Part shown: positions 36,052-45,300 of the stretch, in pieces
Numbering within the stretch: the first letter of the stretch is position 1
Layout: the number at the start of each line of letters is the position of its first letter
Assembly (NCBI RefSeq): GCF_026191355.1
Contig: NZ_JAPHOQ010000012.1
Span: forward strand, 62,001 to 126,000
Reading direction: 5' to 3'
DNA from: Legionella sheltonii
GTDB lineage: Bacteria > Pseudomonadota > Gammaproteobacteria > Legionellales > Legionellaceae
DNA: 64,000 bases
The notes under the pieces: generated by a model
Database searches by the model: none
What the model was told of the DNA's origin: nothing
Seen by the model: only the letters and a program-made list of their open reading frames with translations
Made by a program: the position numbers and the translations under genes

Positions 36052-36431
36052 AATGTGTTAATTGTTAGAACATAGGTCGTAAAAAGGGGGATAAAACGTT
36101 TTTTTATAGTCTGTGGCATCACTGTCCCTAATTCTTATTTTTAGTTAAGTTGAGCGGGTACTGCTTTTAAGCTTTACAGGAGGCTGTTTACAATTTTACT
36201 ACCCACTCGTTTCCCGGCACAGCGAGGGATCTCCACGATGTAGCACGATATTACGATAGGAGATCCCTGGCGGCGCTCGGGATGGCGTAGGAGCAGGCTA
36301 CGGTGCTCTAAAATAACGCCATTTAGACTCAATCTAGCGAATTATAAACAGACCCTAAAATTTATGAACTATTGCAGGTCTATCGTTCTTTGTGTAGATT
36401 AGCCGATTTTTGTTCTTTGGGAAATAGAAAA
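36052..36431. repeat. Gene-free 380 bases containing a REP-like element (36211-36287)
   Basis: Between divergent kup and the methyltransferase gene. At 36211-36287 lies an inverted element with GGGATCTCC (36226-36234) and GGAGATCCC (36259-36267), flanked by TTCCCGGCACAGCGA and CGGCGCTCGGGATGGC. The same design recurs at 49421-49503, so this is a dispersed repeat. The remaining bases presumably hold promoters; I do not see a confident -10/-35 pair. Confidence 0.75.
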
Positions 36432-37604
36432 ATGAATGCAAAAGTTATTTTGCTTAAGGCAAAACAAAATACAGTGTTACGCGGTCATCCATGGATATTC
36501 CCCAAGGCCATTGCTAAAACTCATGGAAAATTAGTAACAGGACATTTGGTTGATATTTACAATGCAGATGACGAGCTTATTGGTTTCGGTGTTTATAATG
36601 AGCATTCTCTCTATAGAGTCAGAGTATTAGCCCTTGCAAATGAATCCATAGATAAAAGCAATTTACATTCCTTGATTGCACATCGTCTAATGCAGGCAAA
36701 ACAGGTCAGAGAATGTTTAAATCTGCCTAATGAAGAAACTACTGCTTATCGTTTGTTTAATAGTGAAGCAGATGGTCTTTCCGGATTAACAATTGATCGT
36801 TTTAATCAGATTTGTGTCGTTGCGAGCTCTGCGTATTGGGTTGAACTCAATCGGGAAGTAATCATGCACGCTTTGCAAAATTTATTTCCAGCAGATCAGA
36901 TTGTTTGGATGCCACAAAGTAAGCCATTAGGACAAGATGGATGGAAACAAATTACTGTGCAAGAGAACCATTATGATACAAAAGTTCTTGAGGCTGGGGT
37001 TGTTTATGAGGTTGAATTTGCTCAAGCACAAAAAACAGGCTTGTTTCTTGATCAAAGGGAGAATCATCAGCGTATTGCTCAATTATCAAAAGGAAAGAAC
37101 GTATTAGATCTTTACTGTTACAGTGGCGGTTTTGCCTTACATGCTGCTCGCTCTGGAGCCTCAAAAGTCACCGCGGTGGATAGTTCTGCTCAGGCAATCG
37201 CGCAAGCAAAGAAAAATGCTGCGTTAAATGGAGTGACTCAGATTGAGTTTATTGAGGCAGATGCGCGTGACTACTTAACAAAAGCAGGAGATTATGATCT
37301 CGTTATTCTCGATCCTCCTAAATTGGTTCCATCAAAACAACATGTGGAACGGGCTAAAAATTATTATCGATTTTTGCACCGTGAAGTATTTAAATATATG
37401 AAAGCAGGTTCATTATTAATGACATGTAATTGTTCTTCAGCACTTTCATCTCAGGAATTTTGTTCTTTGGTCGGTGCCCAAGCTGGAGCGGTTGGGAAAC
37501 AAGCCCGTATTTTGGGTGTTTATGGTCCAGCAAGTTGTCATCCGACTTTAACTTCATTTCCAGAAGGGAATTATCTGACAGCCATCCTTTTGGCCGTAGT
37601 TTGA
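36432..37604 (+). CDS. rlmI: Class I SAM-dependent rRNA methyltransferase, RlmI-like
   Basis: 390 aa from the ATG at 36432, preceded by GGGAAATAG; upstream in-frame codons to 36372 are not family-like. An N-terminal PUA domain (RGHPWIFPKAIAK) is followed by the EEHEA-type insert and a Rossmann methyltransferase. The hallmark sequences are KTGLFLDQRENHQRIAQLSK, VLDLYCYSGGFALHAARSGA (SAM loop) and VILDPPKLVPSK. The catalytic cysteine is expected in MTCNCSSALS. RlmI makes m5C1962 in 23S rRNA; the exact target here is inferred by similarity. Confidence 0.9.
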   Translation: MNAKVILLKAKQNTVLRGHPWIFPKAIAKTHGKLVTGHLVDIYNADDELIGFGVYNEHSLYRVRVLALANESIDKSNLHSLIAHRLMQAKQVRECLNLPNEETTAYRLFNSEADGLSGLTIDRFNQICVVASSAYWVELNREVIMHALQNLFPADQIVWMPQSKPLGQDGWKQITVQENHYDTKVLEAGVVYEVEFAQAQKTGLFLDQRENHQRIAQLSKGKNVLDLYCYSGGFALHAARSGASKVTAVDSSAQAIAQAKKNAALNGVTQIEFIEADARDYLTKAGDYDLVILDPPKLVPSKQHVERAKNYYRFLHREVFKYMKAGSLLMTCNCSSALSSQEFCSLVGAQAGAVGKQARILGVYGPASCHPTLTSFPEGNYLTAILLAVV

Positions 37605-37652
37605 TAGAATTTGTAGTTTGGATTATGGCTTAGTCGTAACCCGTGAATTGTG

Positions 37653-37683
37653 TCGTCATCCCTTAGTATGCTCGGGATGACGA
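37653..37683. repeat. Palindrome between convergent genes (TCGTCATCCC / GGGATGACGA)
   Basis: A perfect 10-bp inverted repeat with an 11-base loop (TTAGTATGCTC) lies between the rlmI-like stop and the end of the his operon. It shares CTCGGGATGACG with the element near 18750 and the one at 49421, so it belongs to the same repeat group. It could terminate both convergent transcripts. Confidence 0.75.
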
Positions 37684-37698
37684 GATAGGCTACTTAGG

Positions 37699-38322
37699 CT
37701 AAGTATGAACGCTTCGGTCTCTGTCACGCAAACACTGCAATACATCATAAAAACTTAATTCACATGCTTTTAATAAAACAAATAAATGAAAAATTAAGTC
37801 AGCGCATTCATTTACCAGTTCTTCCCGATTGTTATTTACAGCCGCAATCACGGTTTCTACTGCTTCTTCACCTACTTTTTGGGCGCATCGAGAGAGTCCG
37901 GAATCTAATAATTGTGCGGTATAACTGTTTTCATTTTTGGAGTCTGCACGTTCATTAATCAGTTCAATTAAATCATCTATAAATCCTAAATTGGTATTAT
38001 GTGTCGGTTGAAAACAACTGGTGTAGCCTAAATGACAGGCTGGTCCTTTGGGTAACACCTGAATTAAGAGGCTGTCACTGTCACAATCAACACTGATATG
38101 TTGTATGGACATGCTATTACCGGAACTTTCTCCTTTACGCCATAAGCGTTTTCGACTTCGACTGTACAGATTTAATTGGCCGGTGGTGAGTGTAGCGATT
38201 AGAGCCTCTTGGTTCATATAACCTAACATTAGCACAGTACCGTTTTCTGCATTTTGGATAATCGCTGGTAATAAACCATTCATTTTTTTCCAATCTAAAG
38301 AATTAATTTCCATGTGAATCAT
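37699..38322 (-). CDS. hisI: Phosphoribosyl-AMP cyclohydrolase / phosphoribosyl-ATP pyrophosphatase HisIE
   Basis: 207 aa bifunctional enzyme for steps 2 and 3 of histidine synthesis. The HisI part (residues ~1-115) has [10 protein letters not shown], the [16 protein letters not shown] motif and the zinc-ligand cysteine region [12 protein letters not shown] with CHLGYTSCF. The HisE part (~120-207) has [20 protein letters not shown] and [17 protein letters not shown]. It is the last gene of the his operon; its ATG overlaps the hisF stop by 4 bases. A palindrome follows the stop. Confidence 0.96.
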   Translation of the reverse strand: MIHMEINSLDWKKMNGLLPAIIQNAENGTVLMLGYMNQEALIATLTTGQLNLYSRSRKRLWRKGESSGNSMSIQHISVDCDSDSLLIQVLPKGPACHLGYTSCFQPTHNTNLGFIDDLIELINERADSKNENSYTAQLLDSGLSRCAQKVGEEAVETVIAAVNNNREELVNECADLIFHLFVLLKACELSFYDVLQCLRDRDRSVHT

Positions 38323-39086
38323 AATCGTACCTCAATATTTTGTTTTATTAGTGCTAATTTTATTTCGTTTATTGTCAAAATTTTGTCATGAAAAATGCTG
38401 GCAGCTAAAGCACCATCTACTCGAGACTCGAGAAATACTTGAGTAAAATCATTCAGCGCCCCGGCTCCTCCTGATGCAATTAATGGTACCTGACACAAGG
38501 GGCGCATCATTTTTAATTGGTATAAATCATAGCCGTTGCGTACCCCATCTGATTGCATACAATTTAATACAATTTCTCCTGCTCCTCGATCTTGTACTTC
38601 CTTAATCCATTCTTTGGTTTTTCGTTTGGAGTTAAGGGTTTTTTTTTCATCACCTGTATATTGATAGACATAATAATCATCATCTATCCATTGACTATCA
38701 ATTCCTATGACAACGCATTGGCTTCCAAAATTTCGACTTAATTCATTAATTAAGTCAGGCTTTTCCAATGCAGGGCTATTAATGGATATTTTATCGGCCC
38801 CAGAATTTAATACGGATTTTGCCTGATTAAGAGAACGAATTCCACCAGCTACGGTGAATGGAATATTAATTGTTCCAGCTACTTGGTTCACCCAATCGGG
38901 ACAAACCGAGCGTTGCTCCGAGCTTGCAGTAATATCATAAAATACAAGCTCATCTGCACCGGCTGCAGAATACTCAGCTGCAAGCTCAAGGATATTCCCA
39001 ACAATGCGATGATCGCGAAATTTAATTCCTTTGACCACTTGATTATCACGGACATCCAGGCATGGAATAATTCGTTTGGTTAACAT
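38319..39086 (-). CDS. hisF: Imidazole glycerol phosphate synthase subunit HisF
   Basis: 255 aa from the ATG at 39086 ([20 protein letters not shown]), which has TAGGTG upstream; an in-frame start seven codons earlier is less likely. It is a (beta/alpha)8 barrel cyclase. The catalytic aspartates are in IIPCLDV (Asp11) and VVIGIDSQ, and phosphate-binding loops are VAGGIRSL and IASGGAGAL. It works with HisH to make IGP and AICAR. An insert around residues 140-155 ([16 protein letters not shown]) matches the usual HisF loop. Confidence 0.96.
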   Translation of the reverse strand: MLTKRIIPCLDVRDNQVVKGIKFRDHRIVGNILELAAEYSAAGADELVFYDITASSEQRSVCPDWVNQVAGTINIPFTVAGGIRSLNQAKSVLNSGADKISINSPALEKPDLINELSRNFGSQCVVIGIDSQWIDDDYYVYQYTGDEKKTLNSKRKTKEWIKEVQDRGAGEIVLNCMQSDGVRNGYDLYQLKMMRPLCQVPLIASGGAGALNDFTQVFLESRVDGALAASIFHDKILTINEIKLALIKQNIEVRL

Positions 39087-39166
39087 AATTTCACCTACAT
39101 AAATCATAAATAAAGCAGCATGAGTTTAGCGCAACGGGCCCCGAGCCTTCTTACCGTCATCCCTTG

Positions 39167-39892
39167 CTAGGCTCGAGATAATGTGGCGGCCAGGTCAAAG
39201 CCGCCTTGGTAAAGTGTCAGTCCAAGAATCGCAGCACTCACTCCTAATGCATCTAATTGATCGATATCCTCAGCATTCCTGATACCTCCCGAAGCTTGCC
39301 ATTCAATTTGTGGAAAAAGTAAGACGGCCTCTTTATAAAGTTCAAAATTCGGTCCTTGCATCATTCCATCACAAGCGATATCCGTACAGAGTATTTGTTT
39401 AATACCTAATCGTTGGTAAAAGGAAACAACATCCCATAGATTATGGGCGGTGGTAGTTTGCCAACCATGAATAGCAGGTATAGGAATTCCATCATGCATG
39501 TGCACATCTAAGGCTAGTATAATGTGTTGGGGATTTATTACGTTAATAATTTGCACGGTCAGTTCAGGATTGCTTATGGCAATACTGCCTATAACTAGAT
39601 TAGAAATTCCCGATGAAAAACATAATACGGCTTGTTCTAAAGAGCGTATTCCACCACCTGCTTGTACGGGGATTCCTGTGTTTTGCATGGCACGGATTAA
39701 AGCGAGTTGTTGCATCGTTCCGGTTTGTGCACCATCCAAATCAACTACATGCAAACGTTTGGCCCCTAATTGAGCGAAATAGGTGGCACGTTCAATAGGC
39801 AGTGTATCGAACTGAGTGACTTGATCAAATTGTCCTTGCCGTAAACGCACACATCGACCCGCTTGGATGTCAATTGCAGGGATAAGGATCAT
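39167..39892 (-). CDS. hisA: Phosphoribosylformimino-AICAR-phosphate isomerase HisA
   Basis: 241 aa barrel, homologous to HisF. The catalytic Asp is in ILIPAIDIQAGRCVRL and the second is in LCTDIACDGMMQGPN. Phosphate-binding loops are QAGGGIRSL and QASGGIRNAED. The ATG at 39892 lies 159 bases after the hisH stop, an unusually large gap within this operon that contains a palindromic element. Its stop lies in a degenerate CATCCCTTGCTAGGCTCGAG repeat just before hisF. Confidence 0.96.
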   Translation of the reverse strand: MILIPAIDIQAGRCVRLRQGQFDQVTQFDTLPIERATYFAQLGAKRLHVVDLDGAQTGTMQQLALIRAMQNTGIPVQAGGGIRSLEQAVLCFSSGISNLVIGSIAISNPELTVQIINVINPQHIILALDVHMHDGIPIPAIHGWQTTTAHNLWDVVSFYQRLGIKQILCTDIACDGMMQGPNFELYKEAVLLFPQIEWQASGGIRNAEDIDQLDALGVSAAILGLTLYQGGFDLAATLSRA

Positions 39893-39930
39893 AAAGCCTC
39901 CATATGTTAATCACTTCCTCGGAAACTCTA

Positions 39931-40033
39931 CTACAGAGGTGAATTGCTTGGTCGATACGATGCTCGAATCCTCATGTACTTATTGTACACTCCGGTTCAG
40001 TACCCCGTGTCTTCTCGAATTTCTCCTCTGTAG
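39931..40033. repeat. Nested palindromic element inside the his operon (hisH-hisA gap)
   Basis: Perfect 9-base outer arms, CTACAGAGG (39931-39939) and CCTCTGTAG (40025-40033), enclose about 85 bases with an inner perfect palindrome TGTAC-TTATT-GTACA (39975-39989). CTCGAAT occurs twice inside. I recall similar CATGTACTTATTGTACAC sequences in other gammaproteobacterial genomes, so this is probably a dispersed repeat or small non-coding insertion. Confidence 0.7.
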
Positions 40034-40051
40034 CGAGTACTCAAAAAAAGT

Positions 40052-40639
40052 CTAATGGTTACAAAAATTATTGAGTAGAGTCATGCCCGCTTCTGCAGAT
40101 TTTTCTGGATGAAATTGCATACCCCAAATATTATTTTTTTGAATTATTGCCGTGAATGGTTGACCGTATTCACAATATGCCAAAGCATACTCACTCTCAC
40201 CAAGGGCGTAGCTATGAACGAAATATACATAATCCTGTTCTTTTAGTCCTTGTTTTAAAAAGGACTCAGTGCACCATTGCAACTGATTCCAGCCCATGTG
40301 AGGCACGGGATACCCATCCTGTTGTTGCAAACGACGTACTTTTCCTGAAAGCATACCTAGACAGTGTATATCGTTTTCCTCACTGTATTCGAACAATAAT
40401 TGCATACCCAGACAAATACCAAGCAGTGGTTGTTCCAGTGAGGTAACCACATCAATCAAATCATATTGGCGTAGGGCACTCATGCCAAAAGCTGCCGTAC
40501 CTACTCCTGGTAAAATCACATGGCTTGCATTACAAATTTCCTTTGGATCATGGGTTAATTGATAATTAAATCCTAATCTCTTTAATGCATTACCTAAAGA
40601 GGTTAGATTGGTGCCACTGACATCAATAACAGCAATCAT
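40052..40639 (-). CDS. hisH: Imidazole glycerol phosphate synthase glutaminase subunit HisH
   Basis: 195 aa class I glutamine amidotransferase. The nucleophilic Cys is in [12 protein letters not shown] near residue 77, and the oxyanion strand in [11 protein letters not shown]. The catalytic His and Glu are in [13 protein letters not shown] near residues 176-180. It supplies ammonia to HisF. Its ATG overlaps the hisB stop by 4 bases. Confidence 0.96.
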   Translation of the reverse strand: MIAVIDVSGTNLTSLGNALKRLGFNYQLTHDPKEICNASHVILPGVGTAAFGMSALRQYDLIDVVTSLEQPLLGICLGMQLLFEYSEENDIHCLGMLSGKVRRLQQQDGYPVPHMGWNQLQWCTESFLKQGLKEQDYVYFVHSYALGESEYALAYCEYGQPFTAIIQKNNIWGMQFHPEKSAEAGMTLLNNFCNH

Positions 40640-41694
40640 AACAGCCCCTTGGTTGATGGAAGGGCGTTATTTGTTTGCAGACAGGCTTGGCCTAGTGCTC
40701 TCCCTAAAGACTTGAAGCACGCTTCAATCATGTGGTGGTGATTTTGACCTTTAACTTCGACATGGATGGTTGCACCGAGGGCAGCGGCTAAGGAATTAAA
40801 GAAATGAGGAACCATTTCAGTTGCCATGCCGCCAACAAATTCACGAGTAAATTGGCCCTTAAAGTCGCAAAAACTTCTACCACTTATATCTATAGCTATA
40901 GTGGCTAAAGCTTCATCCATCGGTAAAGTAAAGCCATAACGGTTAATGCCCCATTTATCACCAAGCGCTTTTTTTAGTCCTTCACCTAAAGCAATTGCTG
41001 TATCTTCGATTAAATGGTGATCATCCACTTCGATGTCGCCATTGGCATACAATTCAAGATTAAATCCACCATGTTTGGCTACCTGCTCCAGCATGTGGTT
41101 AAAAAAAGGCAATGGTGTATTGATTGGACTACTTTGATCGACATCCAATGTTAGGTTCAATTTAATCTCGGTTTCTTTTGTCTTTCTTTGAATCACGGCG
41201 CTTCGTTTGTGATTAAGAATTGTTTGTGTAATTTGATCCCATCCATGTTCTTTAGACACTGGCAAGAATTTGATACCTAAATTGTCAGCTAATTGTCGAT
41301 CAGTCTCTCTGTCACCAATAACCCATGAACAGGAATGATCAATTGTTTTTTCTTTAAAAAATTGATCCACCAATCCTGTTTTAGGTTTCCGGCAGAAACA
41401 ATTGTCTTCGGGCATGTGGGGACAAATAAAAATTTCATCAAAAAATATGCCCTGTGAAGAGAAAAGATCCAGAGTAAATTCATGACAAATCATAAAATCA
41501 TCTTCCGGAAAAGCAGGGGTACCTAGACCATTTTGATTGCTCACTATCACCAAGCGGAAACCTTCATTTTGTAGTCGCAGTAATGCGGGAATAACATAGG
41601 GAGTGAGCTTAATTTTATCCAATGAGTCCACTTGAAAATCAAAAGGTTCTTCGATTAAGGTCCCATCACGATCAATAAATAAGATTTTTTGCAT
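40636..41694 (-). CDS. hisB: Histidinol-phosphatase / IGP dehydratase HisB (bifunctional)
   Basis: 352 aa. The N-terminal HAD phosphatase (about 1-165) has the DxD motif in [15 protein letters not shown], the zinc-binding cysteines around [18 protein letters not shown], and [14 protein letters not shown]. The C-terminal IGP dehydratase (about 166-352) has [30 protein letters not shown] and [17 protein letters not shown], with the paired metal-binding His clusters. The fused form is typical of gammaproteobacteria and some others. It catalyses steps 6 and 8. Confidence 0.96.
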   Translation of the reverse strand: MQKILFIDRDGTLIEEPFDFQVDSLDKIKLTPYVIPALLRLQNEGFRLVIVSNQNGLGTPAFPEDDFMICHEFTLDLFSSQGIFFDEIFICPHMPEDNCFCRKPKTGLVDQFFKEKTIDHSCSWVIGDRETDRQLADNLGIKFLPVSKEHGWDQITQTILNHKRSAVIQRKTKETEIKLNLTLDVDQSSPINTPLPFFNHMLEQVAKHGGFNLELYANGDIEVDDHHLIEDTAIALGEGLKKALGDKWGINRYGFTLPMDEALATIAIDISGRSFCDFKGQFTREFVGGMATEMVPHFFNSLAAALGATIHVEVKGQNHHHMIEACFKSLGRALGQACLQTNNALPSTKGLL

Positions 41695-41695
41695 T

Positions 41696-42763
41696 TTAAT
41701 ATCCTAAGCCATTATTTTGAAAAGAAGATAGAGCATTCAGCAACAGCTGATTCTGTGGCTCATCACCTACAGTGATTCGTAAATGATCGTGCAAAGATGA
41801 TTGAGGTGAAAAACTTTTGATCACCATGCCTTCTTTGATAAGCCAAGAGACTAATTGGGTTGTATGTTTTGTTTTAATAAGAATAAAATTCGTTTCTGTT
41901 GGATATACTTTCTCAATGACTGGGCAAAATTGTAATTTCTGGATTAATTTTGTTCGCGAATTTCTAATCCTCTTAATTGCTTCTAAAAACCAATCAGAAT
42001 TTTCCAATGCGCGTAGTGCTAAATCAATTACAACACTTGAAAGTGGAAAGGGAGGCATAATTTTATTAAAGGTTTGGATTAGCTGTTCTTGTGCCAATAT
42101 AATGCCCAAACGAAGGTTGGCAAGACCATAGGCTTTCGACAAGGTACGCAAAACAATTAAGTTATCGTATTCAGGAATTAAACGAGTGGCACTTTGTGCC
42201 TCAGTAAATTCGATATATGCCTCATCAACCACGATGACGCAGCGATTTTTGTACTCGGCACAAAGCTGTGCGATAAAATCCAGATCGACTCGATGAGCAG
42301 TTGGATTATTTGGATTACATAAAAAGATAATTTTACAATTTTTTTGCCAACTCTTGCCAATGTCTTCTAGCGTGATTTTAAACTGACACAGAGGGTCTAA
42401 CGGACACTCGATCAGCTGGGCATCTTGTAATGATGCATAAAAGGAATACATGGAAAAGGTAGGTGGAAATTGCATGCAGGCGTCTTGGCCTGCACTTAAA
42501 AATAAACGACTGATTAAATCAATGCCATCATCTGAGCCTCGAGTCAGTACCATTTGATTTACATCAACTTGATAGCGTTTTGCTAATTGCTCTTGCAGCT
42601 GGTCTTGTAACCCTTTTTCTGGATAAAAATTTAAGTCGATATCCGTACTTAATGCAGACCAAGGAAGCTCGTTTGCGTGTAATCGGTATTTTATTGGAGC
42701 ATCGCCAAGAACATAGGGTTCTTTGTTTAACAATTCAGAGCGTATTAAGTTAAGTACGGACAT
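41696..42763 (-). CDS. hisC: Histidinol-phosphate aminotransferase HisC
   Basis: 355 aa PLP-dependent class I/II aminotransferase. The PLP lysine lies in [16 protein letters not shown] near residue 214. Other fold markers are [28 protein letters not shown] and VVDEAYIEF. It has no gap to hisD and one base to hisB, so translation is tightly coupled. Confidence 0.96.
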   Translation of the reverse strand: MSVLNLIRSELLNKEPYVLGDAPIKYRLHANELPWSALSTDIDLNFYPEKGLQDQLQEQLAKRYQVDVNQMVLTRGSDDGIDLISRLFLSAGQDACMQFPPTFSMYSFYASLQDAQLIECPLDPLCQFKITLEDIGKSWQKNCKIIFLCNPNNPTAHRVDLDFIAQLCAEYKNRCVIVVDEAYIEFTEAQSATRLIPEYDNLIVLRTLSKAYGLANLRLGIILAQEQLIQTFNKIMPPFPLSSVVIDLALRALENSDWFLEAIKRIRNSRTKLIQKLQFCPVIEKVYPTETNFILIKTKHTTQLVSWLIKEGMVIKSFSPQSSLHDHLRITVGDEPQNQLLLNALSSFQNNGLGY

Positions 42764-44062
42764 TTATTTCTCCAACGAAGCAAGTCTGATTTCCACCGCT
42801 TTGGCATGGGCATCCAAACCTTCAATCTGTGCTAGTGCAATTGCCGAGGACCCTAACTCCCTAATTCCCTCGGTGCTAATCGATTGCACGTTAAAACAAG
42901 TTAAAAAATCGAGGGTACTCAGGCCATTATGATTTCTGGCAAAACCATAGGTTGGTAGAACATGGTTTGATCCGGTCACGTAATCACCAAGTGTTTCGGC
43001 AGCCCAGGGACCTAGAAATATAGTTCCTACCGAATTGATTTCCTCTATCCACGATTCGGCATCTTTTCGATTGAGAATCAAATGCTCTGGAGCATAGGAG
43101 TTAATAATGTTTAATTGTTCTGCTTTTTCTGCGCAGACAATAATCATGCTGTTTGTCATGGATTGCTTAATTATTTGTGTTCTTGACAAAGCACTGAATT
43201 GAACTTGCAGTTGTTGGTTCACTTGTTCTGCACATTGAAGCGTGTCACAAACCAAAATGACTTGGGAATCGATACCATGCTCTGCTTGCGCAAGCAAATC
43301 AGCAGCAATAAATGCTGGATTTGCTTGATTGTCAGCACTAATCATGACTTCGGATGGTCCGGCGGGCATATCTATAGCGGCACCATATGGATCTGCGGCA
43401 ACTAGTGTTTTGGCTTCTGTAACATAACGATTACCTGGCCCAAAAATTTTGTCTACTTTTGCAACTGTTTCTGTGCCATAAGCCATAGCTGCGATGGCTT
43501 GTGCCCCCCCAAGGGTATAAATAGTATCTATGCCACATAAACGTGCTGCTACAAGAAGGTGCTCATTAATTGAACCTGATGCATCGGGTGGAGTGCATAA
43601 TATTTTTATAGGACATCCTGCTACGAGTGCAGGTACAGCTTGCATTAATAATGAAGAAACTAACGGCGTATTATTACCACCAGGTATATACAGACCAACA
43701 TGCTGAATTGGTCTATAGGTGGTGTAAATTGTCACACCATTAGCAGTACAAATTTTTTTGTTTTCTGGTAAAAGAGCTTGGTGATAGAGAGTAATTGTCT
43801 TTATGGCTTCAGTGATGGCAGCCAGTGATTTCTTACTGATGCACGAATTCTCAATTTTCTGTTTGGGAATTTGCAGGCTTTCCAAACGAGCGCCATCAAA
43901 CTGTTCTGTGAATGCAAATAATGCATCATCTCCAAAGGTTCGGACCTGTTTAATAATCTCTTGCACTTTGTCTTTTGCGGAAGATGCTTGCAAGGGACGA
44001 GTAAGATAGTGTTTTTTTTCAGCCTGCGAGAGGGATTGCCAATTTTTAATCGATAACATCAT
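42764..44062 (-). CDS. hisD: Histidinol dehydrogenase HisD
   Basis: 432 aa zinc-dependent enzyme that performs the final two oxidations. Conserved blocks are VGLYIPGGNNTPLVSSLLM, DKIFGPGNRYVTEAKTLV, DMPAGPSEVMI, AQAEHGIDSQVILV (with the zinc-ligand His), TGSNHVLPTYGFAR and the C-terminal GLDAHAKAVEIRL. It lies one base after hisG. Length and motifs are complete. Confidence 0.97.
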   Translation of the reverse strand: MMLSIKNWQSLSQAEKKHYLTRPLQASSAKDKVQEIIKQVRTFGDDALFAFTEQFDGARLESLQIPKQKIENSCISKKSLAAITEAIKTITLYHQALLPENKKICTANGVTIYTTYRPIQHVGLYIPGGNNTPLVSSLLMQAVPALVAGCPIKILCTPPDASGSINEHLLVAARLCGIDTIYTLGGAQAIAAMAYGTETVAKVDKIFGPGNRYVTEAKTLVAADPYGAAIDMPAGPSEVMISADNQANPAFIAADLLAQAEHGIDSQVILVCDTLQCAEQVNQQLQVQFSALSRTQIIKQSMTNSMIIVCAEKAEQLNIINSYAPEHLILNRKDAESWIEEINSVGTIFLGPWAAETLGDYVTGSNHVLPTYGFARNHNGLSTLDFLTCFNVQSISTEGIRELGSSAIALAQIEGLDAHAKAVEIRLASLEK

Positions 44063-44063
44063 A

Positions 44064-44945
44064 TTACTCCAACATTTTTTCTATAGGTAACACCAATATA
44101 GAACTGGCACCGAGGGTTTGAATGGTTTCTAAAGTGTTCCAAAATACACGTTCACTAGAAACAACATGAACGGCCACTTTATTCATATTTCCGGGTAAAG
44201 GCAGAATGGTGGGAGACTCAGCGCCAGGTAGTTTTTCTGCAATTGCTTCGAGGGCTGATTTTGGGGCATGAAAAACAATGTATTTTCTTTCTTGTGCTTG
44301 TTGTACGGATTGAATTCTTCGCGAGAGCATGTCAAACAAGTCTTGAAAGATGCAGGAAGGCTTCTCATCACTTTGGATCAATACCGCTTGGCTTGAAAGC
44401 ACGGTATCAACTTCATAGAGCTTGTTATCTTCCAATGTTTGACCGCTTGAAACCAGGTCACAAATCGCATCGGCCATACCCATGCGTGGAGCAACTTCAA
44501 TAGAGCCTGATAATACAAGGCTTTCTGCACATATCTTTTTATTCCGTAAATATTGGTTCAGCAAATTTGGATATCTGGTAGCAATTCGCTTACCATCTAA
44601 ACTCCCAGGACCTTGATAATCAGTGGATTCAGGGACAGCTATAGATAAACGGCAAGTACATGTGCCTAATGCGGCTGAAATTTTGTATGATTTGGTTGGA
44701 TTCGCAAGAGCTGCTTCAAATAAGACATTTTCACCCACGATGCCGCCATCACATAGGCCATCGAATACTAAGGTGGGTATGTCATCATCACGTACAAAAA
44801 GTAAATCAATAGGAAAATTATCAACATGGGTGAGCAAGCTATTCGGTTTGATACGAAATTTTAAACCACATCTCTGTAAAAGACTTAAAGATTCTTCAGA
44901 TAACCGCCCCTTTTTCTGCAAGGCTAAACGTAAACGATTTTTCAC
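44064..44945 (-). CDS. hisG: ATP phosphoribosyltransferase HisG, long form
   Basis: 293 aa. First committed enzyme of histidine synthesis. The N-terminal catalytic domain starts LRLALQKKGRLSEESLSLL, with the PRPP-binding region VAPRMGMADAICDLVSSGQT. The C-terminal ACT-like regulatory domain (about residues 220-293: PKSALEAIAEKLPGAESPT) identifies the long form. That form is homohexameric, feedback-inhibited by histidine and needs no HisZ. Its ATG overlaps the stop of the TrpR-like regulator by 4 bases. Confidence 0.97.
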   Translation of the reverse strand: MKNRLRLALQKKGRLSEESLSLLQRCGLKFRIKPNSLLTHVDNFPIDLLFVRDDDIPTLVFDGLCDGGIVGENVLFEAALANPTKSYKISAALGTCTCRLSIAVPESTDYQGPGSLDGKRIATRYPNLLNQYLRNKKICAESLVLSGSIEVAPRMGMADAICDLVSSGQTLEDNKLYEVDTVLSSQAVLIQSDEKPSCIFQDLFDMLSRRIQSVQQAQERKYIVFHAPKSALEAIAEKLPGAESPTILPLPGNMNKVAVHVVSSERVFWNTLETIQTLGASSILVLPIEKMLE

Positions 44946-45238
44946 GATGACTCCAATCTCTTCGCGATTAATTCATAACCGCCTGTACCAAAACTTAAAC
45001 AGCGCGCCACACGGGTTATTGTGGTTACACTGACCCCCGTTTGTTCATGAATGGTGCGATAGGGGATACCTTGTCGCAATAAAGGAACGACCTGCCAACG
45101 ATCGGCCATTGCTTCCAATTCTGCTGGGGTGCAGAGGTCAGTAAAAAACTGCAACGCTTCTTCTTTATTCTCGAGCAAGCTGAGGGCATGCATTAAATCA
45201 GGGAGAGCAGAATGATTTATCGTAGTATGTGTTTTCAT
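44942..45238 (-). CDS. TrpR-family (YerC/YecD-like) regulator heading the his operon
   Basis: 98 aa all-helical TrpR-like protein. Helix region LENKEEALQFFTDLCTPAEL and MADRWQVVPLLRQG precede a helix-turn-helix, GIPYRTIHEQTGVSVTTITR, aligned with the DNA-reading helix of TrpR. It is the first gene of the operon and overlaps hisG by 4 bases. The promoter and an inverted repeat just upstream suggest autoregulation. I infer that it represses the his operon, perhaps with histidine or a pathway intermediate as co-repressor; the ligand cannot be read from sequence. Confidence 0.88.
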   Translation of the reverse strand: MKTHTTINHSALPDLMHALSLLENKEEALQFFTDLCTPAELEAMADRWQVVPLLRQGIPYRTIHEQTGVSVTTITRVARCLSFGTGGYELIAKRLESS

Positions 45239-45268
45239 GTTAATGTATTAATGTAGTAGAACATTAAC
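45239..45268. promoter_or_regulatory. Inverted-repeat operator before the his operon
   Basis: Perfect 8-base arms, GTTAATGT (45239-45246) and ACATTAAC (45261-45268), are separated by 14 bases, putting their centres 22 bases apart on the same helix face. A third half-site-like TTAATGT lies at 45248-45254. The far arm ends three bases past the -10 element, across the likely transcription start, so binding should block initiation. The near arm abuts the regulator's start codon. Confidence 0.7.
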
Positions 45269-45271
45269 TCG

Positions 45272-45300
45272 ATGATAATGCCTATTTTTAATACTGTCAA
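45272..45300 (-). promoter_or_regulatory. his operon promoter
   Basis: On the minus strand a perfect -35 TTGACA (45295-45300), a 17-base spacer and the -10 TATCAT (45272-45277) drive the TrpR-like gene. The expected start is about 27 bases before the start codon, too short for a histidine leader peptide and attenuator. Confidence 0.85.

Noticed and set aside
36372-36431. Upstream extension of the RlmI-like protein
   Set aside because: The residues do not match the family and there is no ribosome site; the ATG at 36432 fits.
39108-39166. Possible terminator between hisA and hisF
   Set aside because: The CATCCCTTGCTAGGCTCGAG stretch is a degenerate repeat with mismatched arms and no T-run; hisA stop lies in it, and the genes read as one operon.
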